Assembly (NCBI GenBank): GCA_937868765.1
Contig: CALMNL010000004.1
Location: 694,749 to 758,748, forward strand
DNA length: 64,000 nucleotides
Source of the DNA: an uncultured Desulfatitalea sp.
Lineage (GTDB): Bacteria > Desulfobacterota > Desulfobacteria > Desulfobacterales > Desulfosarcinaceae
Reading direction: 5' to 3'
The notes below the pieces were generated by a model. The model did not search any database. It was not told where the DNA came from and saw nothing but the letters and a program-made list of their open reading frames with translations. This document shows, piece by piece, positions 20,071-28,630 of the stretch. Position 1 is the stretch's first letter. Every line of letters starts with the position of its first letter. Made by a program: the position numbers and the translations under genes.

Positions 20071-20643
20071 TTGCCCTTATTGAACATCACCGCCATCGCA
20101 GTGGCCCTGGCCATGGATGCCTTTGCCGTAGCCGTGGCCACCGGCATTCAGCTGGGCCGGATCGATTTTCGCCAGAACTTCCGTCTGGCCTGGCATTTCG
20201 GCCTGTTCCAGGCGCTCATGCCCATCATCGGCTGGGCCGCCGGCCGAACCATCCGGTCTCAAATCGAACACTTCGATCACTGGGTCGCCTTCGCCCTGTT
20301 GCTCTTCGTGTCCCAGGGCATGCTGCGCCAGGCCTTTGCCAAAGAAGGGGCCGAGGCCAGCGCCAAGGACCCCACCCGTGGCGCCACCATGGTGATGCTC
20401 TCCCTGGCCACCAGCATGGATGCGCTGGCGGTGGGACTGAGCATCTCCATCCTCAATGTCTCCATCTGGTTGCCGGCGGCGGTGATCGGCGTCGTGGCCG
20501 CCGGCTTCACCACCCTGGGCATGCATCTGGGCACACGGGTCTCCCGGGCCACCCGCCTCGGTCGCTATGCCGATCTGCTCGGCGGCCTGGTGCTGCTGGC
20601 CATCGGGCTGAACCTCCTGCGCGAGCATGGTGTTTTCGGATAG
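20071..20643 (+). CDS. mntP: MntP-type manganese efflux pump
   Basis: 190 residues in six membrane helices. The two inverted halves each carry the metal-site motif: AMDAFAVAVATG near residue 14 and SMDALAVGLSIS near 115, both with the conserved Asp. Family members export Mn2+ and protect against manganese toxicity. The TTG start at 20071 is supported by AAGGAGAAG eight bases upstream. I looked for a yybP-ykoY manganese riboswitch in the leader and did not find its conserved core. The upstream palindromes may instead be a repressor site. Confidence 0.9.
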   Translation: MPLLNITAIAVALAMDAFAVAVATGIQLGRIDFRQNFRLAWHFGLFQALMPIIGWAAGRTIRSQIEHFDHWVAFALLLFVSQGMLRQAFAKEGAEASAKDPTRGATMVMLSLATSMDALAVGLSISILNVSIWLPAAVIGVVAAGFTTLGMHLGTRVSRATRLGRYADLLGGLVLLAIGLNLLREHGVFG

Positions 20644-20672
20644 GCTTCGGCCATTCCTGGCCGCCCAGTAAA

Positions 20673-21368
20673 TTAAGTGCCGCTCGGGCCTGGCTGCCCG
20701 GCCACCACATCCATGAACGCCCTGAAAAGCACCACGTGCACGAACAGTTCGAGGGTGGCCAATCCAGTGGTCAGCATAAGCTGGAAAAGCAGGTTGGCCG
20801 CCAGCGCCGCGAATGCCTGCTCGAGCATGAGCCCCAGCATGAGGATGGGGATATTGGTCAAAAGCAGAAGCACCAGAACCAGGCTCAGGTGGCCCCGGGT
20901 GCCAAGCAGGCTCCGTTGAAGCGCCTCCCGGGGTGATACGCCGAACAGGACCAGGTAAAATTCAGCAAAAGCCAGCCGCCCCCAGAGCCAGAGACCGGGT
21001 ACGACCAGCAGGCCGAACCCCACCAGGATCATGAACGACACCACGATTTTGAGGCTCAGAAAAGCGCCCCACTGGGGGATGGCCGCCGTAATCAGGGCGC
21101 TGCTGGTCGGCCGTTCCTGGCGTGCGCGACTGGCCATCAGGCGGATCAGGGCGCCCATATAAATCGGATAGATGACCGCTCCCAGGACCATGGCGGCCAT
21201 AAACGCCATGGGGCTGGAGGGGTAGGCTTCGGTGAGCACCACCTGGAACAGGGCGATACCGAATAGAAAAGGAAGGCAGATCGCCATGATTTGACCGAAA
21301 TTGCCGATGAAGAAAGCAAAGGCGTCGGTGAGGATCAGTTGGGTTCGGGTAGCCAGGTTGCTCGGCAT
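20673..21368 (-). CDS. Hypothetical membrane protein, YciC-like
   Basis: 231 residues with about six hydrophobic segments and little soluble sequence. The layout, with VVPGLWLWGRLAFAEFYLVLFGVSPREALQRS between helices, resembles the UPF0259/YciC group of inner-membrane proteins, whose role is not known. The match is by pattern only. Convergent with mntP and divergent from the gntR-trpBA unit. Confidence 0.65.
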   Translation of the reverse strand: MPSNLATRTQLILTDAFAFFIGNFGQIMAICLPFLFGIALFQVVLTEAYPSSPMAFMAAMVLGAVIYPIYMGALIRLMASRARQERPTSSALITAAIPQWGAFLSLKIVVSFMILVGFGLLVVPGLWLWGRLAFAEFYLVLFGVSPREALQRSLLGTRGHLSLVLVLLLLTNIPILMLGLMLEQAFAALAANLLFQLMLTTGLATLELFVHVVLFRAFMDVVAGQPGPSGT

Positions 21369-21459
21369 AGCGCATTTTCCCTTTTGGCGAGGTTCGAAAT
21401 TTAGCGTTTATCATGACTCGCCGGCGGCTGCCACTTCAAATGAGTCAAATTTATTTGTA

Positions 21460-21492
21460 TTGACAACTTTACCAATTTTGGCCATAGTGGCC
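21460..21492 (+). promoter_or_regulatory. Sigma-70-type promoter with overlapping palindromes, gntR-trpB operon
   Basis: TTGACA (21460-21465), a 17-base spacer, CATAGT (21483-21488). GGCCA-TAG-TGGCC (21480-21492) covers the -10 box and CAAAT-TT-ATTTG (21446-21457) lies just upstream of the -35, both plausible GntR operator halves. Confidence 0.55.
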
Positions 21493-21514
21493 TCACTTTT
21501 AACGGAGCCACCCC

Positions 21515-22246
21515 ATGCTCAACCCCAATGCGCCCATTCCCCTCTACCGACAGCTGGCCGATCTGATCAGCGCCCGGATCCGCTCGGGCGAATATGCGCC
21601 GGGCAGCCGCATCCCCTCGGAGCACCAGCTGGCGGCCGCCCACGGCCTCGGCCGCCCCACCATTCGCCAGGCCTTGGATATGTTGATCCGCAAGGGACTT
21701 CTCACCCGTCGCCGGGGCTCGGGCACCTATGTATTGGAACCCCAGCAGGAGGTGGATCTTTTTTCCCTGGACGGCACCAGCGCCTCGTTCCGAAAAAAGG
21801 GCCTGGCCGTGGAGACCCGCCTCTTGACGCCCATCCATCTGCTGCGCGTATCGGGCGCGGCCGAAAACCCCTTCGACGGCCAGCAGGCCTACTTCTTTTC
21901 CCGTCTGACCCGGCTAGCCGGTACGCCGGTGCTCCTGGAAGGGCTGTATCTGCATGCCCAGCTGTTCGACGGCATCCAGCATCTGGATCTGGAGGGCCGG
22001 TCGCTCTCGGCCATTGCCGAGGAGAAATACTACCTTCGTCCCTCGGGGGGTAAACAGAGCTTTCGCATCGCAATCGCCGACGCGGACAAGGCGACGCTGC
22101 TGGCGGTGTCACCCGGCAGCCCACTTTTGGCGGTCCAGCGCTGGCTCACCTTCTCCCAGACCCCCTGCGGCGTCTTTTCCGAGCTGTGGTGCCGTACCGA
22201 TCAATTCGTCTTCACCCAAACCATCGGAGGAACCGGATATGCATAA
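21515..22246 (+). CDS. GntR-family regulator with UTRA effector domain
   Basis: 243 residues. The N-terminal winged helix (about 1-75) has YRQLADLISARIRSGEYAPG and GRPTIRQALDMLIRKGLLTRR, the GntR signature. The UTRA ligand domain covers about 90-240. Such proteins (HutC/FarR type) usually repress a catabolic or biosynthetic operon until a small ligand binds. Its last eight bases overlap the start of trpB, so translation is coupled and the pair is one operon. GntR control of tryptophan synthase genes is unusual. The ligand is unknown. Confidence 0.88.
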   Translation: MLNPNAPIPLYRQLADLISARIRSGEYAPGSRIPSEHQLAAAHGLGRPTIRQALDMLIRKGLLTRRRGSGTYVLEPQQEVDLFSLDGTSASFRKKGLAVETRLLTPIHLLRVSGAAENPFDGQQAYFFSRLTRLAGTPVLLEGLYLHAQLFDGIQHLDLEGRSLSAIAEEKYYLRPSGGKQSFRIAIADADKATLLAVSPGSPLLAVQRWLTFSQTPCGVFSELWCRTDQFVFTQTIGGTGYA

Positions 22247-23465
22247 ACGCGGCTATTACGACCGCTTCGGCGGCGCTTATGTCCCCGAGATTCTGACCGC
22301 CACCTTCGACGAGCTGGAGGAGGCGTTCGAGGCGGCCAAGGCCGACCCCGCTTTCTGGCCGGCCTATGTGCAATTGATGGCCAACTACTCGGGCCGGCCC
22401 ACCCCTTTGACCTTCGCCGAACGGCTCACCCGTCACTTCGGCGGCGCCCGGATCTACATCAAGCGCGAAGACCTCAACCACACCGGCGCCCACAAGGCCA
22501 ACAATGTCATGGGCCAGGGCCTGCTGGTCCGGCGCATGGGCAAGACCCGCGTCATCGCCGAGACCGGCGCCGGGCAGCACGGGGTGGCCACGGCCACCAT
22601 GGCCGCCCGTTTCGGTTTCGGCTGCACCATCTACATGGGCGAGGTGGATGTGCAGCGCCAGCGGCCCAACGTCTTCTGGATGCAGCGCCTGGGCGCGACG
22701 GTGGTGCCGGTGCGCGACGGCACGCGCATCCTCAAGGACGCCATCAACGAAGCCTTCCGGGACTGGGTGGGCAACATGGATACCACCCACTACGTGCTGG
22801 GCACGGCCTGCGGGCCCCACCCTTTTCCCGAGATGGTCACCTACTTTCAATCGATCATCGGCAAGGAAGCCCGCAGCCAGATCCTGGAGCTGGAGGGGCG
22901 CCTGCCCGACCGGGTATACGCCTGCGTGGGGGGCGGTTCCAATGCCATGGGAGTCTTTTCCGGCTTTTTCGACGACCCGGTGGCCCTGGTGGGGGTGGAG
23001 GCCGGCGGCAAGGGGTTGGAAAGCGGCCGCCACGCCTCCCGGCTCAAGTCGAAGGAGGCCAGCGTGGGCGTGGCCCAGGGGTACAAAAGCTACTTTCTCC
23101 AGGACGGCGATGGCCAGATGCGCGAGACCCACAGCATCTCGGCCGGCCTGGACTACGTGGGGGTGTCGCCCATCCTGGCCCACCTCAGGGAGAACGGCCG
23201 GGTGCGCTTCGAGGCGGCCACCGACGACGAAGTGGTGGCGGCCGTATCGCTGAGCATGCGCCTGGAGGGCCTGATTCCGGCCCTGGAGTCGGCCCACGCC
23301 TTTGCCCAGGCTTTCAAGGAGGCCCCGCAGATGAAACCCGACCAGGTCATCGTCATCAACCAGTCGGGCCGGGGCGACAAGGATATCTTCACGGTGGCCG
23401 ACGCCTTCGACGATCCGGAATGGAAGCAATTCATCTGCGCCAAGGCGGAGCAGTACAGGAAATAG
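22239..23465 (+). CDS. trpB: Tryptophan synthase beta chain, diverged copy
   Basis: 408 residues, a full-length TrpB1-type chain. PLP lysine is Lys86 in TGAHKANN; ETGAGQHGVATA and the phosphate loop CVGGGSNAMGVF are present, and it ends with SGRGDKDI. It joins indole and serine to tryptophan. Departures from the usual sequence include HKANN for HKINN and RHAS for KHAA. The start at 22239 follows CGGAGG. It is coupled to the upstream GntR gene and separated from trpA by about 147 bases of repeat-like DNA. No other trp genes are near, suggesting an accessory synthase pair. Confidence 0.9.
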   Translation: MHKRGYYDRFGGAYVPEILTATFDELEEAFEAAKADPAFWPAYVQLMANYSGRPTPLTFAERLTRHFGGARIYIKREDLNHTGAHKANNVMGQGLLVRRMGKTRVIAETGAGQHGVATATMAARFGFGCTIYMGEVDVQRQRPNVFWMQRLGATVVPVRDGTRILKDAINEAFRDWVGNMDTTHYVLGTACGPHPFPEMVTYFQSIIGKEARSQILELEGRLPDRVYACVGGGSNAMGVFSGFFDDPVALVGVEAGGKGLESGRHASRLKSKEASVGVAQGYKSYFLQDGDGQMRETHSISAGLDYVGVSPILAHLRENGRVRFEAATDDEVVAAVSLSMRLEGLIPALESAHAFAQAFKEAPQMKPDQVIVINQSGRGDKDIFTVADAFDDPEWKQFICAKAEQYRK

Positions 23466-23559
23466 GGGTTTTAGGCTTCAGGTGTCGGGCTTCGGGTTGA
23501 GGATGAAAGCCTTTTGATAGAGAGAGGCATGGCTTTGCTCAATCGATAAAATACCACCA

Positions 23560-23590
23560 CCTAAAACTTAAAACCTAAAACCTAAAACTT
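23560..23590. repeat. Heptanucleotide tandem repeat CYTAAAA
   Basis: Four full units (CCTAAAA, CTTAAAA, CCTAAAA, CCTAAAA) and a partial CTT run head to tail between trpB and trpA. A GC-rich low-complexity stretch, GGCTTCAGGTGTCGGGCTTC, lies at about 23474-23493 at the other side of the same gap. Confidence 0.8.
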
Positions 23591-23612
23591 CTTCAGTATG
23601 TCGGAGATCACC

Positions 23613-24377
23613 ATGCTGCAAGACTATATCGCCGAGCGTTTGAAGACCAAGAAGATCCTGCTGATGACCCACATCGTCATCGGCTATCCTTCGCTGGAAG
23701 CCTCCTTCGAGATCGTGCGCACCATGGTCGCCGCCGGGGTGGACCTGATGGAGCTGCAGATCCCTTTTTCGGAACCCATTGCCGACGGGCCGGTGATCCT
23801 CAAGGCCAACCAGGCCTCCCTGGCCGCCGGCACCACCGTGACCGCCTGCCTGGATTTCGCCCGGCGCGCGGCCCGGGAGTGCCCGATCCCCTTTCTGCTG
23901 ATGACCTATTACAACATTCTGTTCAAATACGGGGTGCCCGCCTTTGCCCGGACCATGGCCGACGCGGGTCTGCACGGCGCCATCGTGCCCGACCTGCCGC
24001 CCGAGGAGGGCGCGGAGTACCTGCAGGCCATGCAGGCCCATGACCTCGCCCCGATCTTCATCTTCGCGCCCACTTCGCCGGATGCGCGCATGCGCCGGAT
24101 CGCCGGACACGCCCGGGGGTTTGTCTACTGCGTGGCCCGCAAGGGGGTCACCGGCCAGCAGACCGACTTCTCCCAGGAGTTGCGCCGCTACCTGGCCCGC
24201 TGCCGCCAGGCCACGAATCTGCCGCTGGCCCTGGGCTTCGGCGTCAAGGACAAGGCCGATATCGACTTTCTCACCGGCCAGGTGGAGATCGCCGTCATCG
24301 GGACGCAGACGATCCGGGTGGTGGAAGAAAAGGGCATCGCAGCGGTGGGAGATTTCATTGCGGGGTTGAGACCATGA
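23613..24377 (+). CDS. trpA: Tryptophan synthase alpha chain, diverged copy
   Basis: 254 residues in a TIM barrel. The catalytic Glu and Asp are in LMELQIPFSEPIADGP; the canonical motif is ELGxPFSDPxADGP, so Gly-to-Gln and Asp-to-Glu changes flank the site. The phosphate loop is near ALGFGVK and IGTQTI. It cleaves indole-3-glycerol phosphate to indole for TrpB. ATG 23613 is preferred over ATG 23598 because CGGAGATCACC precedes it. Its stop overlaps the truD start by four bases. Confidence 0.87.
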   Translation: MLQDYIAERLKTKKILLMTHIVIGYPSLEASFEIVRTMVAAGVDLMELQIPFSEPIADGPVILKANQASLAAGTTVTACLDFARRAARECPIPFLLMTYYNILFKYGVPAFARTMADAGLHGAIVPDLPPEEGAEYLQAMQAHDLAPIFIFAPTSPDARMRRIAGHARGFVYCVARKGVTGQQTDFSQELRRYLARCRQATNLPLALGFGVKDKADIDFLTGQVEIAVIGTQTIRVVEEKGIAAVGDFIAGLRP

Positions 24378-25450
24378 ATACCTCCGAAAACAAAGACCTT
24401 CGGGCGGAAACCTTGAAACACGCCATCGCCCGGCCTCCCTGCGTCTGCGCCGATCTGCCCGGCATCGGCGGCGCCATCAAGGCGGCGCCCGAGCACTTCG
24501 AGGTGGAAGAGATCCTGCCCTATGCGGCCTGCGGCGAGGGGGAGCATGTCTTCGTGACCCTGCGGCGCAGGCTGTGGAACACCGCCGACGTGGCCGCCGA
24601 ACTGGCGCGTTGTTTCGGACTCAAAACCATGGACGTCGGTTGGGGCGGCCGCAAGGACAAGCAGGCGGTGACCACCCAGACCTTCTCCCTGCTGCTGCCG
24701 GTGGGGATGTCTTTGGATGAAGTGACGGCACGTCTGCGCGACCTGCCCTTCGAACTCCTCGACCTCGGTCGCCACCGCAACAAGATCAAGACCGGCCACG
24801 TGGCCGCCAACCGCTTCCGCATCCTTTTGACCGAGGTGCCGGCCGCGGCCCTGGCGCCGGCCCGGGCCATCGCCGGGGTCCTGCGCCAACGGGGGCTGCC
24901 CAATTTTTACGGCGAGCAGCGCTTCGGATTCCAGATGGCCAACATCGACCGCGCCTTCCAACTGCTTTCGCGCCGGCGACCCGTGCGCGGCAAGCAGGAC
25001 GAACTGCTCGTATCGGCCCTGCAGAGCGGCCTTTTCAACCAGTGGCTGGCCGAACGCATGACCGGCGGCGAATACCACTGTCTGCGCCTGGGGGATGTGG
25101 CCCAGAAAACCGATACCGGCGGCCTTTTCGTCGTCCAGGATCTGGCCGAGGCCTCCGTACGCTTCGCCCAGGGCGCCATCACCTACACCGGTCCCATTTT
25201 CGGCTCCAAAATGATGGCGGCGGCCAATGTCGCCGGTGAACGCGAAGCCGCCCTTCTGGCGGCCTATGCCCTGACCGGCGACGACTTTAAACGGCTCAAG
25301 GCGCCCGGGTCGCGGCGGCGGGCCATCCTGACGCTGGATGACCTGCAGGTGCAGCCGGAGGAACAGGGGTTGCGTTTCAGCTTCACCCTGCCGCCGGGCG
25401 CTTACGCCACCACCGTCCTGCGTGAGTTCATGCGGCCGCCGCTGGCCTGA
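24374..25450 (+). CDS. truD: tRNA pseudouridine synthase TruD
   Basis: 358 residues. The catalytic motif GRKDKQAVTTQ near residue 92 contains the Asp nucleophile partner region, and NRFRILL and the inserted TRUD domain with NFYGEQRFG follow. It makes pseudouridine 13 in tRNA-Glu. It is the last gene of the gntR-trpB-trpA-truD unit, coupled to trpA by a four-base overlap. This pairing with trpA is probably a transcriptional convenience. Confidence 0.92.
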   Translation: MNTSENKDLRAETLKHAIARPPCVCADLPGIGGAIKAAPEHFEVEEILPYAACGEGEHVFVTLRRRLWNTADVAAELARCFGLKTMDVGWGGRKDKQAVTTQTFSLLLPVGMSLDEVTARLRDLPFELLDLGRHRNKIKTGHVAANRFRILLTEVPAAALAPARAIAGVLRQRGLPNFYGEQRFGFQMANIDRAFQLLSRRRPVRGKQDELLVSALQSGLFNQWLAERMTGGEYHCLRLGDVAQKTDTGGLFVVQDLAEASVRFAQGAITYTGPIFGSKMMAAANVAGEREAALLAAYALTGDDFKRLKAPGSRRRAILTLDDLQVQPEEQGLRFSFTLPPGAYATTVLREFMRPPLA

Positions 25451-25461
25451 GCGCCGGTGCC

Positions 25462-25499
25462 GCCGGACCCCCTTTTGGGCGCGCAAGGCACGGTCCGGC
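25462..25499 (+). terminator. Possible terminator after truD
   Basis: GCCGGACC (25462-25469) pairs perfectly with GGTCCGGC (25492-25499) around a 22-base loop; the T-rich TACTTTATTT comes only nine bases later, so it is a weak candidate. Confidence 0.35.
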
Positions 25500-25670
25500 T
25501 CTCCGGGTACTTTATTTCGATCCCGAAATGGGTTAAAGCAACGCGGATTTATGGCGATAAATGAACGGATGGCCCCTCGGGATGTGTCCGTGTATGACAC
25601 CTGGACGCGTGGTTTTCCCGGATGGGGCGTGTGTGCGATGCCCTGCTGAACGCAATCGGAGAAGGAAAGC

Positions 25671-26846
25671 ATGCGGAGCCTTTTGCACTGGCTCGTATTT
25701 CTAGCGGTTTTTCTCTGCCTCTACGGATCGCTGCACCTCTATGTCCTGATCAAGGTGCGGCGGTCGCTCTATCTCGAGGGGCTGAGCTATATCCTGCTCG
25801 TGGTGGTGCTGGCCTTTTTGATGTTCGCACCGATCCAGGCCCGGTTTCTGCAATCCCAGGGCCACTCGCTTTTCGGTCTGCTGCTGACCTGGATCGGCTA
25901 CGTGTGGATGGGCTATATTTTTTTGTTCGTCTGCATCGCCATTCCGGTGGACCTCTACCACCTGATCGCGGGCAGTCTCCAGCAACTGCTCGACGCGGAC
26001 CTGACCGATTACATGCTGATGCGGCGCCACAACCTGATGCTGGTGGCGGCCGCCGCGGGCGTGCTGACCGTTTACGGCGCCTTCGCCGCCCATTTCGTGG
26101 GCACGCGGCACGTCACCGTGCCCTGCGCCAAGCTGCCCGGAACCATGGAGCGACTGCGCATCGTCCAGATCAGCGATCTGCACCTGGGGCCCATGCTCTA
26201 CCCAAGCCGCCTGGACCCGATCATCACCGCGGTCGACCAAGCCAAACCCGACATCCTGGTGTGTACCGGCGACCTGATCGACGGCCCGCTCGAGGACGGC
26301 CCCGCGGTCTCCCAGCTGTTTGCCGCCCTGCACGCGCCCATGGGTAAATTCGCGGTCCTGGGCAACCACGAATTTTACCTGGGGCTGGACAAGGCCACCC
26401 CATTCATCGAAATGGCCGGTTTTCAGCTGCTGCGCGGCGCCGGCGCCCAGCCGGCCGAAGGGATTGCCATCGCCGGCATCGACGATCCGGCCGGCGGGGC
26501 CGCCGCAGGGCTTCCCGAATCCCAGCTGCGGGCTCAAATCCCCCCCGACCGGCTGGCCATCCTGCTCAAGCACCGGCCCTTGCCGCAAGCCGGTCAGAAC
26601 CGGTTCGACCTGCAGCTTTCGGGTCATCTGCACGACGGCCAGATCTTCCCCTTCGGCCTCGTCATCCGAATGCTCTACCCGTATATCAGGGGATTGTATG
26701 CCGTGGCACCCGGCGCCAATCTGTACGTCAGCCCGGGCACCGGCACCTGGGGCCCGCCATTGCGCGTCTTTGCCCCCGGCGAGGTCACGGTCATCGATTT
26801 GCAGCGGCCAAGGCTCTCTGCCCAACCGCCGGAGAAACCCCAATGA
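25671..26846 (+). CDS. Membrane-anchored calcineurin-like metallophosphoesterase
   Basis: 391 residues. Three to four membrane segments fill the first 150 residues, then a metallophosphoesterase domain with the two-metal motifs in order: QISDLHLGPML, CTGDLIDG, VLGNHEFY and SGHLHDGQ. The domain probably sits on one membrane face, like YkuE-type lipid phosphoesterases; the substrate is not evident. ATG at 25671 follows GAAGGAAAGC. It overlaps the IscU-like gene by four bases. Confidence 0.85.
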   Translation: MRSLLHWLVFLAVFLCLYGSLHLYVLIKVRRSLYLEGLSYILLVVVLAFLMFAPIQARFLQSQGHSLFGLLLTWIGYVWMGYIFLFVCIAIPVDLYHLIAGSLQQLLDADLTDYMLMRRHNLMLVAAAAGVLTVYGAFAAHFVGTRHVTVPCAKLPGTMERLRIVQISDLHLGPMLYPSRLDPIITAVDQAKPDILVCTGDLIDGPLEDGPAVSQLFAALHAPMGKFAVLGNHEFYLGLDKATPFIEMAGFQLLRGAGAQPAEGIAIAGIDDPAGGAAAGLPESQLRAQIPPDRLAILLKHRPLPQAGQNRFDLQLSGHLHDGQIFPFGLVIRMLYPYIRGLYAVAPGANLYVSPGTGTWGPPLRVFAPGEVTVIDLQRPRLSAQPPEKPQ

Positions 26847-27262
26847 GCACCCAGCCATCCGATCTGTGGCAGACCCATGCCATCCGTTTCCTGGAATGCG
26901 CTTTTCGCAGCGACCGCCATGAACGGCTGCAGCAGGCCGACGGCCGCGGCCAAAAGAGCCGCGACTGCGGGGACACGGTGGAGATCTTCGTCATGCTCAA
27001 AGGCGAGACGCTCCAGAACATCGCCTACACCCTGAACGGGTGCATCAACACCAACGCCTGCGTGAACGCCCTCATCGACCTGGCCGAGGGCCAACCCATG
27101 AGCCGGGCCCTGCAGATCACCCCCCGGCAGGTGGCCGACTACCTGCAGACCCTGCCGGACCATGAATTCCATTGCGCCGAACTGGCCGTGGAAACCTTCC
27201 GCCTGGCCCTGACCGACGCGCGCCGCGTGCGACAGGCGCCCTGGAAGAAAGCGTACCGCTGA
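26843..27262 (+). CDS. IscU/NifU-N-like iron-sulfur scaffold protein
   Basis: 139 residues. The three scaffold cysteines of IscU are conserved in position: Cys42 in DCGDTVEIF (IscU ACGD), Cys67 in LNGCINTNA (IscU YGCGSAI) and Cys111 preceded by His110 in FHCAELA (IscU KIHCS). Spacings of 25 and 44 residues match IscU (26 and 43). It lacks the HscA-binding LPPVK tail motif. A stand-alone scaffold next to a metallophosphoesterase, with no iscS nearby, is unusual. Fe-S assembly is inferred from the cysteines. Confidence 0.8.
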   Translation: MSTQPSDLWQTHAIRFLECAFRSDRHERLQQADGRGQKSRDCGDTVEIFVMLKGETLQNIAYTLNGCINTNACVNALIDLAEGQPMSRALQITPRQVADYLQTLPDHEFHCAELAVETFRLALTDARRVRQAPWKKAYR

Positions 27263-27289
27263 CCGCACCCAATTCTCTTTTTGATTTGA

Positions 27290-28627
27290 TCAGGATCGAG
27301 GGGATACGCAGCCCGCCCCTGCAGCGGAATCGGCCCTTTCCAGGTGCTTCACCAGCCGACGGCGATAGCGGCGCTGGCGCAGCAACCCGCGGATGGCCTT
27401 GAGCGGATCGACCAGCATGCTCACATTGCTCTCGGCGGCCGAATCCTTCCAAAAGATGGGAACCTCTTCGATCTTTCCGCCGAAAAGCTCGGTGAGCATC
27501 AGGATTTCCGTGTCGAAGGCGAAACCGATCTCGCGCAGGTGGGGCCGGATGCGGACCACGGTGTCGTAACGCAGGGCCTTGAAGCCGTTCTGGGTATCGG
27601 CGAAATCCAGCCCCAGCAGGGCATAGACCAGCAGGTTGTAGATCCAACTGCTGACCTTCTGCTGGATGCCGCGGTCCACCACTGTGGCGCCCTCGTGCCA
27701 GCGGCTGGAGAGGGCCAGGTCGGTGCCGCTGAGCAGCGGCGCGATGAGGCTGCCCGAGAGGCGCAGGTCCGACGAAAGGTCGGCATCGGTATAAAAAACC
27801 ACGTCCGAGGGCCGGGGCCCGAGGGTTTCCAGATGGCGCAAGGCCGTGATCACCGCCCCGCCCTTGCGCGAGACGGCCGCAATCTGCGGGGCCAGCTCGT
27901 CCAGGTACCACACCCGCATCTGGCCCGAAGCGAGCTTGCCCGGGTAAAGCTCCTGGATGCGCTCGTGCACCAGAACCCCGGAGTGGCGGTCGCGATCGCC
28001 GTCGTCGACGAAGATCAGCCGCCACTGGAACGCCGGGGTGTAGGCGCTCAGCTCCTCGAGCTGGTCGACCTTGACGCGCACGAAATCCTCGCCGTGGGGA
28101 TTGCCGATGGAGCGCGGGTAGAGCCGATTGTGCTCGTGGTAGATCGGCACGATATAGTAGACGGTGATCGGCGGCGCATCCCGCAAGCGCGCCAGGTCGA
28201 TGCGCGCGAAGTACAGATAGTGCGCCAGGTCCTGGGGCACGGGCTTGAAGACGAAAACCTGGGAGAAGAGAAAGTTGAGGCTGACATTGATGCCCACGGC
28301 CGTGATCTGGCATAGCAGGGGCGGGAAATGGGCCCACTCCACCAGGACCAGCGTCTGGACCAGGGTGGCCAGCAGCGTGACGGTGCGGGTCAGCAGATAG
28401 AGCCCCAACTGCTCGCCCACCCGGGGATCGATGCTGCCGAAGGTCCAGGTCCGGTTGATGTAAAAGGTGATCAGGTTGACGCACAGGAAGGCGACGATCT
28501 GGCAGAGCAGATAGTGCACCCCCAGGAAATAAAAGGCACTGAAGAAGATAAGGTGCAGCACCGTGTTGAGGATGCCCACCACCGAGAAGCGGCAGAAGCG
28601 GACCCACAGGATGCGTTTGCGCGACAT
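27290..28627 (-). CDS. GtrA-glycosyltransferase family 2 fusion protein
   Basis: 445 residues. Residues 1-130 form four membrane helices of the GtrA type (FCRFSVVGILNTVLHLIFF, FYINRTWTF), which help flip or position lipid-linked sugars. Residues about 155-430 form a GT2 domain with IVPIYHEHN, the metal motif VFYTDADLS, and DTQNGFKALR. The GT2 part resembles dolichol-phosphate or undecaprenyl-phosphate sugar synthases. The GtrA part is N-terminal, the reverse of the commoner GT2-GtrA order. It is the last gene of a three-gene minus operon, three bases after the next. Confidence 0.87.
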   Translation of the reverse strand: MSRKRILWVRFCRFSVVGILNTVLHLIFFSAFYFLGVHYLLCQIVAFLCVNLITFYINRTWTFGSIDPRVGEQLGLYLLTRTVTLLATLVQTLVLVEWAHFPPLLCQITAVGINVSLNFLFSQVFVFKPVPQDLAHYLYFARIDLARLRDAPPITVYYIVPIYHEHNRLYPRSIGNPHGEDFVRVKVDQLEELSAYTPAFQWRLIFVDDGDRDRHSGVLVHERIQELYPGKLASGQMRVWYLDELAPQIAAVSRKGGAVITALRHLETLGPRPSDVVFYTDADLSSDLRLSGSLIAPLLSGTDLALSSRWHEGATVVDRGIQQKVSSWIYNLLVYALLGLDFADTQNGFKALRYDTVVRIRPHLREIGFAFDTEILMLTELFGGKIEEVPIFWKDSAAESNVSMLVDPLKAIRGLLRQRRYRRRLVKHLERADSAAGAGCVSPRS

Positions 28628-28630
28628 GGG

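Noticed and set aside
23466-23612. CRISPR array between trpB and trpA
   Set aside because: The repeats are seven bases long without spacers.
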